A stretch of DNA of 8,491 nt from Acetobacteraceae bacterium (GCA_027306955.1 DAHUXX010000126.1:1-8491), one strand, 5' to 3'. Positions 1 to 7,176 are shown, numbered from the stretch's first letter. A program made the numbers and translations. The notes: generated by a model from the sequence alone, not told the origin.

Positions 1-141
1 GCCGAGAAGGCGATGCCGCAGGCGGCATGGGCCACGACGCCGACCGCCCATCTCGCGGGGCTGCTCCAGATCAGCGAGGCCTTCTGGCAGACCCACCTCG
101 CCGCCCTGACCCAGCGCTTCGCCGCCTGGGTCAAGGGATGA
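1..141 (+). CDS. 3' end of an unidentified protein (46 residues visible)
   Basis: Frame 1 is open from the first base to a TGA at 139-141, so this is the tail of a gene that begins to the left of the window. The visible residues begin AEKAMPQAAW and end RFAAWVKG. The last ~30 residues (HLAGLLQISEAFWQ and onward) alternate hydrophobic and polar positions like an amphipathic helix. No motif identifies the family. A phasin-like or other helical protein is possible but is only a guess. It lies about 70 bases upstream of the STAS-MlaE gene on the same strand, with no clear terminator between, so it may be the first known member of the transport operon. Codon use is as GC-rich as in its neighbours. 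Confidence 0.6.
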   Translation, partial: AEKAMPQAAWATTPTAHLAGLLQISEAFWQTHLAALTQRFAAWVKG

Positions 142-198
142 AGGCCCACGCGACGAGACGGCGGGGCACGCGCCGCAGCGGCTGCGCGGGGCGGCGGC

Positions 199-203
199 GG
201 AGG
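199..203 (+). promoter_or_regulatory. Shine-Dalgarno site setting the TTG start of mlaE
   Basis: GGAGG lies at 199-203, six bases before TTG at 210-212. A TGA at 207-209 is in frame directly upstream of that TTG, so translation of the mlaE frame cannot begin any earlier. This makes the rare TTG start the best choice. Confidence 0.65.
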
Positions 204-209
204 CGCTGA

Positions 210-1286
210 TTGGGCCTGACGGTCGAGCGGCGCGGGTCGGCGCGGACGCTGGTACTGAGCGGCCGGCTCGACGCGGCCAGCGTTGCTCGCCTGTGGTCCG
301 AGGTCGTGCGCGAAGCGGCGGCGGCGCGGCGGCGGGCGCTGATCCTCGACCTCGCGGGCATTTCGTCCTGGGACGCGGCTGGCACCGCGCTGCTGCTCGC
401 CGCCGAGCGCGCGCATGGCGGCAGCGTGGAGCTGCAAGGCGCCTCGGTGGAGGTGGCGGAGGCGCTGGCGCGGCTGCGCCAGGCGCCCCGGCCGGCGCCG
501 GCGCACACCGACACGCTGGGCTGGCTGTACCGCGGCCTCGCCGCGATCCCGGGCGGCATCGCCTTCATCGGCGAGGCAGCGGTGGCAGCGGTGCGCCTGC
601 CGCGGCGCGCCCGCCTGTTCCGGGTGGCGGACGTGCTGCGCCATGCCGACGAAGGGGGCGTGCGTGGCCTGCCGCTGGCGCTGCTGCTCGGCTTCCTGAT
701 CGGGTTGATCCTCGCCTTCCAGTCCCTGGTGCCGATGCGCCGCTTTGGCGCCGACATCTACGTCGCGAACCTGGGGGCGATCGGGCTCTTGCGCGAACTG
801 GGACCGCTCCTCGCCGCGGTGATCCTGGCCGGGCGCACCGGCTCCGCTTTCGCCGCCGAGATTGGCACGATGAAGGTCAACCAGGAGATCGACGCGCTGA
901 TCACCCTCGATCTCGACCCGATGACCTTTCTGGTGCTGCCGCGGCTGGCCGCGTCGCTGCTGGTGATGCCGGCGCTGACCGTGGTGCTGGAGCTGGCCGG
1001 GCTCGTGGGCATGGCGGTTGTGCTGATGTCCTCGGGGATTCCGTTTGCCGCCATCTCGCATCAGGTGACCGCCTGGGTGGCTCCGGCCGATGCGATCGGC
1101 GGGCTCGCCAAGGCGATGGTGTTCGGCCTCGTCGTCGCCGGGATCGGCTGCGCCTCGGGCCTTTCGACCGGCGTCGGGCCGCGCGCGGTGGGGCAGTCGG
1201 CGACGGCTGCCGTGGTCGGCGGCATCGTGGCCACGATCCTGCTCGACGGCCTGTTCGCCGTCGTCTTCTACAAGCTCGGCTGGTGA
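210..1286 (+). CDS. mlaE: STAS-MlaE fusion: permease of the Mla-type lipid ABC transporter
   Basis: This 358-residue protein is the membrane subunit of an Mla-type ABC transporter that moves phospholipids across the envelope. Residues ~1-90 form a STAS domain (LSGRLD at 16-21; LDLAGISSWDAAG at 46-58). Residues ~100-358 are the MlaE permease. Its hydrophobic segments fall near 154-176, 196-215, 247-273, 300-320 and 333-354, and the family hallmark ELGPLLAAVILAGRTGSA starts at residue 196. In E. coli the STAS protein MlaB is a separate subunit that binds MlaF; here it is fused to the permease, which is common in other proteobacteria. The start is TTG, supported by a GGAGG six bases upstream and an in-frame stop immediately before it. 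At the STAS active-site position the sequence is DAAG rather than D-S/T-x-G, so no phosphorylatable residue is present there. The stop overlaps the GTG start of mlaF. Confidence 0.93.
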   Translation: MGLTVERRGSARTLVLSGRLDAASVARLWSEVVREAAAARRRALILDLAGISSWDAAGTALLLAAERAHGGSVELQGASVEVAEALARLRQAPRPAPAHTDTLGWLYRGLAAIPGGIAFIGEAAVAAVRLPRRARLFRVADVLRHADEGGVRGLPLALLLGFLIGLILAFQSLVPMRRFGADIYVANLGAIGLLRELGPLLAAVILAGRTGSAFAAEIGTMKVNQEIDALITLDLDPMTFLVLPRLAASLLVMPALTVVLELAGLVGMAVVLMSSGIPFAAISHQVTAWVAPADAIGGLAKAMVFGLVVAGIGCASGLSTGVGPRAVGQSATAAVVGGIVATILLDGLFAVVFYKLGW

Positions 1287-2038
1287 GCGCGCACGCGGTC
1301 GAGGTGGTGGGGGTGGCGCAGGCGTTCGGCGCACGCACCGTCTTCCACGATGTCAGCTTCGAGGTCGAAACCGGCGAGGTCTTCGTCATCCTCGGTGGCA
1401 GCGGCTGCGGCAAGTCGGTGCTGTTGAGCCTGATCGTGGGGTTGCGCAAACCGACCGCTGGGCGCGTCCTGGTGCTCGGCCAGGACATGTACGCGGGCGA
1501 CGCCGCTGCGCATGGCGTCGCGTTGCGCCGGATCGGCGTGATGTTCCAGTCCGGCGCGCTGTTCGGCTCGATGACGCTGCTCGAGAACGTGCTGCTGCCA
1601 CTCGAGATGTACGCGAAGCTCCCGCGCGAGGCGCGCGAGGCGGTCGCGCGCGCCAAGCTCGCGCAGGTCGGGTTGGCCGACGCGGCGGACCTGATGCCGG
1701 CGGAGATCTCCGGCGGCATGGCCAAGCGCGCGGCGATTGCGCGGGCCATGGCGCTCGACCCGCCGGTGATCTTCCTCGACGAACCATCGGCCGGGCTCGA
1801 CCCGATAACCTCGGCGGGGCTCGACGCTCTGATCCTGGAGCTGCGGCGCACGCAGGGGACGACCTTCGTCGTGGTGACCCACGAGCTCGACTCCATCCTC
1901 GCCATCGCCGACCGCTGCATCATGCTGGACCGCGCGGCGCAGGGCGTCATCGCGCGCGGCGATCCCCGCCGGCTGCGCGAGGAGAGCACGAACCCCACCG
2001 TGCACGCCTTCTTCCACCGCCAGGCGCTGGCGGCATGA
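1283..2038 (+). CDS. mlaF: MlaF: ATPase of the Mla-type lipid ABC transporter
   Basis: This 251-residue cytoplasmic ATP-binding subunit powers the MlaE permease. All ABC elements are visible: Walker A GGSGCGKS (38-45), Q-loop Gln89, the signature ISGGMAKRAAIARA (142-155), Walker B VIFLDE (162-167) with catalytic Glu167, the D-loop SAGLDP (169-174) and the switch His200. The SGGM form of the signature, in place of SGGQ, is characteristic of the MlaF/Ttg2A branch. The length is close to the ~270 residues of E. coli MlaF. The frame is open far upstream, but homology begins only here. The GTG at 1283 overlaps the mlaE stop (GTGA), giving translational coupling; no separate Shine-Dalgarno site is evident. 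It is a standard ATPase with no missing catalytic residue. Confidence 0.95.
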   Translation: MSAHAVEVVGVAQAFGARTVFHDVSFEVETGEVFVILGGSGCGKSVLLSLIVGLRKPTAGRVLVLGQDMYAGDAAAHGVALRRIGVMFQSGALFGSMTLLENVLLPLEMYAKLPREAREAVARAKLAQVGLADAADLMPAEISGGMAKRAAIARAMALDPPVIFLDEPSAGLDPITSAGLDALILELRRTQGTTFVVVTHELDSILAIADRCIMLDRAAQGVIARGDPRRLREESTNPTVHAFFHRQALAA

Positions 2039-2041
2039 GGA
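2036..2041 (+). promoter_or_regulatory. Shine-Dalgarno site for mlaD overlapping the mlaF stop
   Basis: TGAGGA (2036-2041) includes the mlaF stop codon TGA and presents a GAGGA core seven bases before the mlaD start GTG at 2049. It supports the GTG start and suggests that ribosomes finishing mlaF can reinitiate on mlaD. Confidence 0.5.
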
Positions 2042-2048
2042 TTCCCGC

Positions 2049-3074
2049 GTGAGATCCGGGCTCTACCTGCGCGTCGGGCTGCTGCTGGTGCTGGCGGTTG
2101 GCGCCATCGTCGGCTTGCTGCTGTGGCTCGGCGGCAGCCAGGTTGACCAGGGCGTGGTCTACGAGACCTACTTCCCGGAATCCGTGCAGGGACTCGATGT
2201 CGGCGCCGCGGTGAAGTTCCGCGGCGTGACGGTGGGACAGGTGCAGAACATCCGGCTCGCCTCGGCGGTTTATACGCCGGAAACGACGATGAACTTCGAA
2301 AACCCGGCGCTGCGCGACGTGGTGGTGACCTTCGTCGTCGATCCAACGCGCATCGGCAGGCTGCCATCCACGAAGGAGGCGGTGGCGGCGGGGCTGCGCA
2401 CCCGGATAGCCAGCGCCGGGCTCACCGGGCTCGCCTATATCGAGCTCGATTTCGTGAAGGCATCCTATTACGGCCCCCCGCCCGTCTATGACTGGGTGCC
2501 GCACCACCCCGTCATCCCCTCGATCCCGAGCACCTTCGCCCAGGTCCAGAATGCCGGCACCAACCTGCTGGCCAAGCTCAACGCGTGCGACCTTGCGGGG
2601 CTGCAGAATCGACTCTTCGCGCTGCTCGACGAGATGCACGCGACCCTGCAGAGCGGAGGGGCCGCGCGCCAGGCGATGGCGAACGCGGCGCCGCTGCTGG
2701 CGGACCTCGACGCGGCGGTGAAGCAGGCGGATCTGCCGGCAGTGGCGCGCTCGCTGCGGCAGGCCGCGGCCGGCGTGGACGCGCTGGCGCAGGGGCCGCA
2801 GACCAAGCAATCGCTCGCCGCGGCGCAGGACGCGATGCGCAAGCTCGGCGCCGCGTCCGCTAGGTTGCCGGCGCTCGTCGCCTCGCTCGAGAATCTGGTG
2901 GCCCATCTCGACCGCTCGCAGGCGGATCTTGCCGCCTCGCTGGCGCCGGTGCTGCGTGACGCCCAGGCAGCGGCGACGAACCTGCGCGACCTCAGCGACA
3001 CGCTCGCCCGCTATCCCGCCGGCGCGCTGCTGGCTGGTCCGCCACCCATCAGGCAGGAGCCCAGCAACAAGTGA
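2049..3074 (+). CDS. mlaD: MlaD: membrane-anchored MCE-domain lipid-binding subunit
   Basis: This 341-residue protein is anchored in the inner membrane by one N-terminal helix (about residues 6-28, GLYLRVGLLLVLAVGAIVGL) with the rest in the periplasm. Residues ~37-135 form the MCE domain (VYETYFPESVQGLDVGAAVK, then FRGVTVGQVQNIRL). The TGLAYIELDF stretch is typical of the domain's end. MCE subunits assemble as hexameric rings with a hydrophobic lipid channel. The C-terminal ~180 residues are rich in Ala, Leu and Gln and look like long helices, possibly coiled coil, as in longer MCE proteins that extend towards the outer membrane. The protein is much longer than E. coli MlaD (~183 residues) but typical of the alphaproteobacterial form. 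The GTG start has a GAGGA site seven bases upstream. The stop overlaps the lipoprotein start (GTGA). Confidence 0.92.
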   Translation: MRSGLYLRVGLLLVLAVGAIVGLLLWLGGSQVDQGVVYETYFPESVQGLDVGAAVKFRGVTVGQVQNIRLASAVYTPETTMNFENPALRDVVVTFVVDPTRIGRLPSTKEAVAAGLRTRIASAGLTGLAYIELDFVKASYYGPPPVYDWVPHHPVIPSIPSTFAQVQNAGTNLLAKLNACDLAGLQNRLFALLDEMHATLQSGGAARQAMANAAPLLADLDAAVKQADLPAVARSLRQAAAGVDALAQGPQTKQSLAAAQDAMRKLGAASARLPALVASLENLVAHLDRSQADLAASLAPVLRDAQAAATNLRDLSDTLARYPAGALLAGPPPIRQEPSNK

Positions 3075-3643
3075 GACGCCGCGCCCTTCTCGTCCTGCCA
3101 TTGCTGCTCGCGGGCTGCGGCCTGCCCACGCGCCCCTATGTCGCGAGGCGCGACTGGGCGTTCGACATCCATCGGCCGACCGCCCTGCCGGCGCCCGCGC
3201 ACGGGCCGGTGCTGCTGGTGCGCGACCCCTCGGCCGGGCCCGGCATGGCGGCGCGCGGCCTGCAGACGCGGCTGCCGGACGGGCAGGTGGAGGTCGCGTT
3301 CTACGACCGCTGGGCGGTGCCCCCGGCCGAGGGGATCGGCGACGCGCTGCGCGCCTGGCTGCTGGCGAGCGGCAGGTTCAGCGCCGTGCTCGGTCCCGCG
3401 AGCCTCGCCAACCCGGACCTGGTGCTCGAAGGCGACGTGCAGTCGCTCTATGTCGAGGGAGGCACCGCGCACGCGGTGCTCGGCGTGCGGCTGCTCGCCA
3501 TGCACGGCCCGGCGCCGCGCATCCGCCTCCAGCGCAGCATAGCTGCCACCGCGCCGCTCGCGGGCCAGGGCACGGCGGCCGAGGTCGCGGCGCTCAACGC
3601 GGCGCTGGCGAAGGTGTTCGCGGCGATCGAGAGGGCGGCATAA
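3071..3643 (+). CDS. ABC-type transport auxiliary lipoprotein (PqiC/YmbA-like)
   Basis: This 190-residue predicted lipoprotein has the N-terminus MRRRALLVLPLLLAGC. Three arginines, a hydrophobic core and the lipobox LAGC place the lipidated cysteine at residue 16. No Asp follows the Cys (it is Gly), which fits outer-membrane sorting. The mature part (PYVARRDWAF, VAFYDRWAVPPAEG, LVLEGDVQSLYV) has the pattern of the ABC_trans_aux/PqiC family, whose members accompany MCE transporters and are thought to link the periplasmic MCE assembly to the outer membrane. Its place directly after mlaD, with a 4-base GTGA overlap, supports that role. An AGGAG lies at 3055-3059, 11 bases before the GTG, which is a long spacing, so coupling to mlaD probably matters. 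It is the last gene of the Mla-type operon. Confidence 0.88.
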   Translation: MRRRALLVLPLLLAGCGLPTRPYVARRDWAFDIHRPTALPAPAHGPVLLVRDPSAGPGMAARGLQTRLPDGQVEVAFYDRWAVPPAEGIGDALRAWLLASGRFSAVLGPASLANPDLVLEGDVQSLYVEGGTAHAVLGVRLLAMHGPAPRIRLQRSIAATAPLAGQGTAAEVAALNAALAKVFAAIERAA

Positions 3644-3659
3644 GCCGTCGGCGGGCGAT

Positions 3660-3687
3660 TTGCCCCGGACCCGGCAACGTCTATCCT
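3660..3687 (+). promoter_or_regulatory. Candidate sigma70-type promoter of the lutABC-smr-xre unit
   Basis: TTGCCC (3660-3665) and TATCCT (3682-3687) are separated by 16 bases in the 50-base gap between the lipoprotein stop and the lutA start. These are reasonable -35 and -10 elements for GC-rich DNA. The -10 element ends six bases before the ATG at 3694, so transcription would begin at or next to that ATG and give a leaderless mRNA. No Shine-Dalgarno site precedes the ATG (the bases are CCTCCACCC), which agrees with this. The call rests on motif and position only. Confidence 0.5.
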
Positions 3688-3693
3688 CCACCC

Positions 3694-4518
3694 ATGCCGG
3701 ATTCGCTCTCAGCCCAATCGCCCCCGTTGAAGTCGCCACGCGTCGCGTTGTTCGTCACCTGCCTCGTGGATCTGCACCGGCCCAGCGTCGGCTTCGCCGC
3801 ATTGCGTCTGCTGGAAGCGGCGGGATGCCGCGTCGAGGTACCGCGGGCGCAGACGTGTTGTGGCCAGCCCGCCTACAACAGCGGCGACCGGGCAACGGCG
3901 CGCGATCTCGCGCGGCGCATTCTCGATGCCTTAGCGGGCTACGACTACGTGGTCGCGCCCTCCGGCTCCTGCGCCGGCATGCTGCGCCACCATCTGCCGC
4001 ACCTGTTTGACGACGACCCCAACACGCGTGCCAAGGCCGACGCGTTCGCGGCACGGGTGCACGAACTCGTCTCCTTCCTCGTCGATGTGCGCGGCGTGAC
4101 GCATGTCGAGGCGCGCTACGAGGGCAACGTCACCTACCACGACTCCTGCTCCGGCCTGCGCGAGATGGGGGTGAAGGCGCAGGCGCGCACCCTGCTCGCG
4201 AGCGTCGATGGGCTCACGCTCAAGGAGATGAACGAGCCCGAGACCTGCTGCGGCTTCGGCGGCACGTTCTCGGTAAAATATCCCGAGATCTCGGTGCGCA
4301 TGGCGAGCGACAAGACGCGCGATGCGGCCTCGAGCGGGGCGGACACGCTGCTCGCGGGCGACCTCGGGTGCCTGCTCAACATCGCCGGCCGCGCCGCGCG
4401 CGAGGGGCGGGACATCAGGGTGCGCCATGTCGCGGAGGTGCTGGCCGGGATGACGGAGGAGCTGCCGCCGATCGGCGCGCCGACGCGCGTCGCGAAGCCC
4501 GGGGAAGGCAGGAAGTGA
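3694..4518 (+). CDS. lutA: LutA/LldE: CCG-domain iron-sulfur subunit of L-lactate oxidation
   Basis: This 274-residue cytoplasmic protein belongs to the LutA/LldE family, which with LutB and LutC oxidises L-lactate to pyruvate. It has two cysteine-rich CCG domains. The first has Cys23, CCGQPAYNSGD (55-65) and the PSGSC motif with Cys93. The second has YHDSCSGLRE (148-157, Cys152), CCGFGG (185-190) and Cys226 in DLGC. Such domains bind iron-sulfur clusters in relatives such as heterodisulfide reductase subunit B. The family is usually ~240 residues; here ~15 residues precede the conserved start (PRVALFVTC). An in-frame TTG at 3727 would give a shorter product. ATG 3694 is preferred because a promoter-like element sits just upstream. 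It overlaps lutB by four bases. A glycolate oxidase GlcF-like role is less likely given the LutB and LutC partners. Confidence 0.92.
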   Translation: MPDSLSAQSPPLKSPRVALFVTCLVDLHRPSVGFAALRLLEAAGCRVEVPRAQTCCGQPAYNSGDRATARDLARRILDALAGYDYVVAPSGSCAGMLRHHLPHLFDDDPNTRAKADAFAARVHELVSFLVDVRGVTHVEARYEGNVTYHDSCSGLREMGVKAQARTLLASVDGLTLKEMNEPETCCGFGGTFSVKYPEISVRMASDKTRDAASSGADTLLAGDLGCLLNIAGRAAREGRDIRVRHVAEVLAGMTEELPPIGAPTRVAKPGEGRK

Positions 4519-5939
4519 ACGTCGACTCGCCCGACTTCAAGCGCCGCGCGAAGCGCGCACTGGACAACGCCTCACTGCAAACGGCGCTGACCGCCACGCG
4601 CGGCGCCTTCGCCGCGCGGCGCGCGGCGGCGGTGGCGGCCCTGCCGGAGTTCGAGGCGCTGCGCGACGCCGCGAAGGCAATCAAGGACCACACGCTCGCG
4701 CATCTCGATTTCTATCTCGAAACATACGCCGCCAACGTGGAGCGCGCCGGCGGGCACGTTCACTGGTGCTCGACCGCGGACGAAGCGCGCGAGGCGGTAC
4801 TGGCGATCTGCCGCGGCGTGGACGCGCGCACCGTGACGAAGGGCAAAAGCATGATCTCGGAGGAGATCGCGCTCAACGATTACCTCGAGGCCAACGGCGT
4901 GCAGCCGGTGGAGACGGATCTCGGCGAATACATTCTCCAGCTTCGCCACGAGGCACCGAGCCACATCATCGCGCCGGCGATCCATCTCAACCGCGACGAC
5001 TGGGAGACGGCTTTCCGCAAGGCGCATACCGACCGCCCGGCGGACCGGCGCTTCGCCGAGCGGCGCGACATCATGGTCGAGGCGCGCGAGGAACTGCGGG
5101 AGAAGTTCCTCGCCGCCGATGTCGGCATCACCGGCGCCAACTTCCTCATCGCCGAGACCGGAAGTTCCGTCATCGTCACGAACGAGGGCAACGGCGACCT
5201 CACCCAGACGCTGCCCAAGGTGCACATCGTGCTCGCCAGCATCGAGAAGGTGGTGCCGACGCTGGAGGACACGACGAGCCTGCTGCGTGTGCTGGCGCGC
5301 TCCGCCACGGGCCAGGATTTCAGCGTCTACACGACCTTCTCCACCGGCCCGCGGCAGGAGGGCGATCTCGACGGGCCGATCGATTACCATGTCATCCTGC
5401 TCGACAACGGCCGCTCCGCGATGGTCGGCTCCGAGTTCCAGGACATGCTGCGCTGCATCCGCTGCTCCGCCTGCATGAACCACTGCCCGGTGTTCTTCGC
5501 GGTTGGCGGGCACAGCTATGGCTGGGTCTATCCGGGGCCAATGGGCTCGGTGCTGACGCCTGCGCTGGTCGGCATCGAGCGCGCCGGCAACCTGCCGAAC
5601 GCCAGCACCTTCTGTGGCAAGTGCGAGAGCGTGTGCCCGGTGAAGATTCCGCTGCCGAACCTGATGCGCCACTGGCGCGAGCGCGAGTTCGAGCGGCACC
5701 TGGCGCCGCCGGTGGTGCGCGCCAACCTCGCCCTCTGGGCCTGGTTCGCGCGGCACCCCGCGGCCTATCGGCTCGCGACGCGCGCGGCTTCCCGGGCGAT
5801 GGCGCTGGCCGCGCGCGGGCGTGGTGCCTTCCGCAGGCTGCCCTTCGCCGGCGGCTGGACCGGCGGGCGGGACTTCCCGGCCCCCGAGGGCGAAACATTC
5901 TTCGCCCGCTACGCGCGCGAACAGCGGCGCAAGCGATGA
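4515..5939 (+). CDS. lutB: LutB/LldF: LUD-domain ferredoxin-type subunit of L-lactate oxidation
   Basis: This 474-residue protein is the large iron-sulfur subunit of the LutABC complex. The N-terminal ~300 residues form the LUD domain, with VTKGKSMISEE around 107-117 and GITGANFLIAETGSSVIVTN from residue 204. A ferredoxin-like region follows: Cys314-x2-Cys317-x2-Cys320-x3-Cys324-Pro, then a second set Cys367-x2-Cys370-x3-Cys374-Pro in FCGKCESVCPVKIPLPN. These would bind [4Fe-4S] clusters for electron transfer from lactate oxidation. The C-terminal ~90 residues are Arg/Ala-rich, with the FxxRY-like ending seen in the family (ETFFARYARE). The length is typical (E. coli LldF is ~475). GTG 4515 overlaps the lutA stop (GTGA) and has a purine-rich GGGGAAGG six bases upstream. 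The frame is open further upstream, but homology starts here. Confidence 0.94.
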   Translation: MNVDSPDFKRRAKRALDNASLQTALTATRGAFAARRAAAVAALPEFEALRDAAKAIKDHTLAHLDFYLETYAANVERAGGHVHWCSTADEAREAVLAICRGVDARTVTKGKSMISEEIALNDYLEANGVQPVETDLGEYILQLRHEAPSHIIAPAIHLNRDDWETAFRKAHTDRPADRRFAERRDIMVEAREELREKFLAADVGITGANFLIAETGSSVIVTNEGNGDLTQTLPKVHIVLASIEKVVPTLEDTTSLLRVLARSATGQDFSVYTTFSTGPRQEGDLDGPIDYHVILLDNGRSAMVGSEFQDMLRCIRCSACMNHCPVFFAVGGHSYGWVYPGPMGSVLTPALVGIERAGNLPNASTFCGKCESVCPVKIPLPNLMRHWREREFERHLAPPVVRANLALWAWFARHPAAYRLATRAASRAMALAARGRGAFRRLPFAGGWTGGRDFPAPEGETFFARYAREQRRKR

Positions 5940-6631
5940 GCAGGGAAGCGATCCTGGGGGCGATCCGGCGCGGGCTGCGGCGCGGGCCGGTCACGGAGGA
6001 CACGGCGCTGCTGCTGCGCGCGCGGCTCGCCTTGCACCGCCGCCAGCTCATCCCCGCGCGCAGCCGCGTCGCGCGGCCGGCGCAGGTCAACCTGTTCCTG
6101 AAAAACCTGGAGGCAGTGTTCGGCAGTTTCACGCGCGTCGAGGCTGCGGCCGGGGTGCCGGAGGCGGTGGCGAACTACCTCGCCGGGCACAACCTGCCGT
6201 TCGCTGTTGCGATCGCGCCGCATCCGGAACTGCGCGATATTCCGTGGTCGGAACGTCCACTGCTGGCGCTGCGCGAGGGCAAGGGCGAGGCGGCAGACCT
6301 CGTTTCCATCCAGCACGGATGGGGCGGCATCGCGGAGACCGGCACGCTGGTGCTGCCCGCCGCCCCGGAACGGCCGACGACGCTCAACCTGCTCGCCGAC
6401 ACCGAGATCGTGGTGCTGCGCGCGAGCCGGGTTTTCGGCGCCTATGAGGAGGTGTGGGACGCCCTGCGGGCAGAGCGCGCAGGCAAGCTGCCGATGCCGC
6501 GCAACATCATGATGGTGACCGGCCCGTCGCGCTCGGCGGATATCGAAAGCACGCTGGAGCTCGGCGCGCACGGCCCGCGGCGGCTGCACGTGGTACTGAT
6601 CGACGACGACCCCGAGGCGAAGGAGACATGA
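5936..6631 (+). CDS. lutC: LutC/LldG: LUD-domain subunit of L-lactate oxidation
   Basis: This 231-residue cytoplasmic protein is the small LUD-domain partner of LutA and LutB. Diagnostic stretches are GWGGIAETGTLVLPA from residue 128 and TGPSRSADIESTLELGAHGP from residue 195; the latter closely follows the family pattern GPSxTADIE. The end, RRLHVVLIDDD, also fits. The length agrees with the family's ~220-240 residues. ATG 5936 overlaps the lutB stop (ATGA). No Shine-Dalgarno site stands out, so translation is probably coupled to lutB. Its stop in turn overlaps the start of the Smr-domain gene. No lactate permease or LutR/LldR-type regulator is encoded in this window. The precise enzymatic task of LutC within the complex is not settled in the literature known to me. 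Confidence 0.93.
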   Translation: MSREAILGAIRRGLRRGPVTEDTALLLRARLALHRRQLIPARSRVARPAQVNLFLKNLEAVFGSFTRVEAAAGVPEAVANYLAGHNLPFAVAIAPHPELRDIPWSERPLLALREGKGEAADLVSIQHGWGGIAETGTLVLPAAPERPTTLNLLADTEIVVLRASRVFGAYEEVWDALRAERAGKLPMPRNIMMVTGPSRSADIESTLELGAHGPRRLHVVLIDDDPEAKET

Positions 6632-7176
6632 CCGGCGCGCGCGACAAGGCGTCGCGCGCCGAGGCCACGGGCGGGGACGAGGCGTGGTCGCGCTACACGG
6701 GCTCCGTACGGCCGCTGAAGGGACGCCGCCCGGCCGCACCGGAACACCCATCCGCGCCCGCGGCACCGCAAGTGGTGGCGAAGTCGCAGGCCCGCCCCGC
6801 CTCGTCCCGGCTCGCGCCGCTCGCGGAACTGGCGATCGGCGCCGCCCCCGCGGGCCTCGACCGGACCAACTGGGACAAGCTGCGCAGCGGGCGGATGGCG
6901 GCAACGCGCACGCTCGACCTGCACGGCCATACGGCCGCGGCGGCGCACCGCGCACTGGGACGGTTCCTCGAACAGGCCGTGGCGGACGGCCTGCGCTGTG
7001 TCGAGATCGTAACGGGCCGCGGCGCCGGACCGGAGGGCGGCGTGCTGCGCCGCGAGCTGCCGCATTGGCTCAACGCACCGTCGCTGCGCCCGCTGATCCT
7101 CGGCGCCGCGCATCCGCATCCCGCGAACCAGGGTGCCGTGCGGGTGCTGCTGCGGCGCGACCGGGGCAGGACGTGA
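6628..7176 (+). CDS. Smr-domain protein (MutS2 C-terminal-type, putative nuclease)
   Basis: This 182-residue protein has a disordered, Ala/Pro/Arg-rich N-terminal half (~1-75) and a C-terminal Smr domain (~80-178). The Smr hallmarks are visible: LDLHGHT at 96-102, where LDxHG is diagnostic, and TGRG at 129-132 in VEIVTGRGAG. The segment GLDRTNWDKLRSGRM just before the domain is typical of stand-alone alphaproteobacterial Smr proteins. Smr domains in MutS2 and in eukaryotic homologues act as nucleases on DNA or RNA, and some are linked to ribosome rescue. Which applies to this short bacterial form is not known. ATG 6628 overlaps the lutC stop; an AGGAG sits only two bases upstream, which is unusually close. 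In many alphaproteobacteria this gene follows mltA; here it follows lutC. The stop overlaps the start of the helix-turn-helix gene. Confidence 0.9.
   Translation: MTGARDKASRAEATGGDEAWSRYTGSVRPLKGRRPAAPEHPSAPAAPQVVAKSQARPASSRLAPLAELAIGAAPAGLDRTNWDKLRSGRMAATRTLDLHGHTAAAAHRALGRFLEQAVADGLRCVEIVTGRGAGPEGGVLRRELPHWLNAPSLRPLILGAAHPHPANQGAVRVLLRRDRGRT

Noticed and set aside
293..1282. The upstream open part of the mlaF frame as a possible N-terminal extension
   Set aside because: The translation is low-complexity Arg/Ala/Gly overlapping mlaE. MlaF homology begins at GTG 1283, which forms the expected GTGA overlap.
901..2367. A 488-codon open frame on the - strand across mlaE, mlaF and mlaD
   Set aside because: It lies antisense to three clear genes, is dominated by Arg, Ala, Ser and Pro, and has no recognisable domain. 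Long shadow frames are expected when the third codon position is mostly G or C. The same applies to the long - strand frames at 1947-3101, 4572-5756, 5909-6955 and 6693-7589.
3644..3693. GGGC-GATTT-GCCC (3653-3665) as a terminator after the lipoprotein gene
   Set aside because: The stem has only four pairs, there is no T-run, and the right arm overlaps the candidate -35 element.
5599..5660. Loss of one cysteine in the second cluster motif of LutB
   Set aside because: The motif is CGKC-x3-CP with three cysteines rather than four. As I recall, LutB proteins from other phyla also have a non-cysteine residue at the first position, so this is not convincing evidence of a defect.
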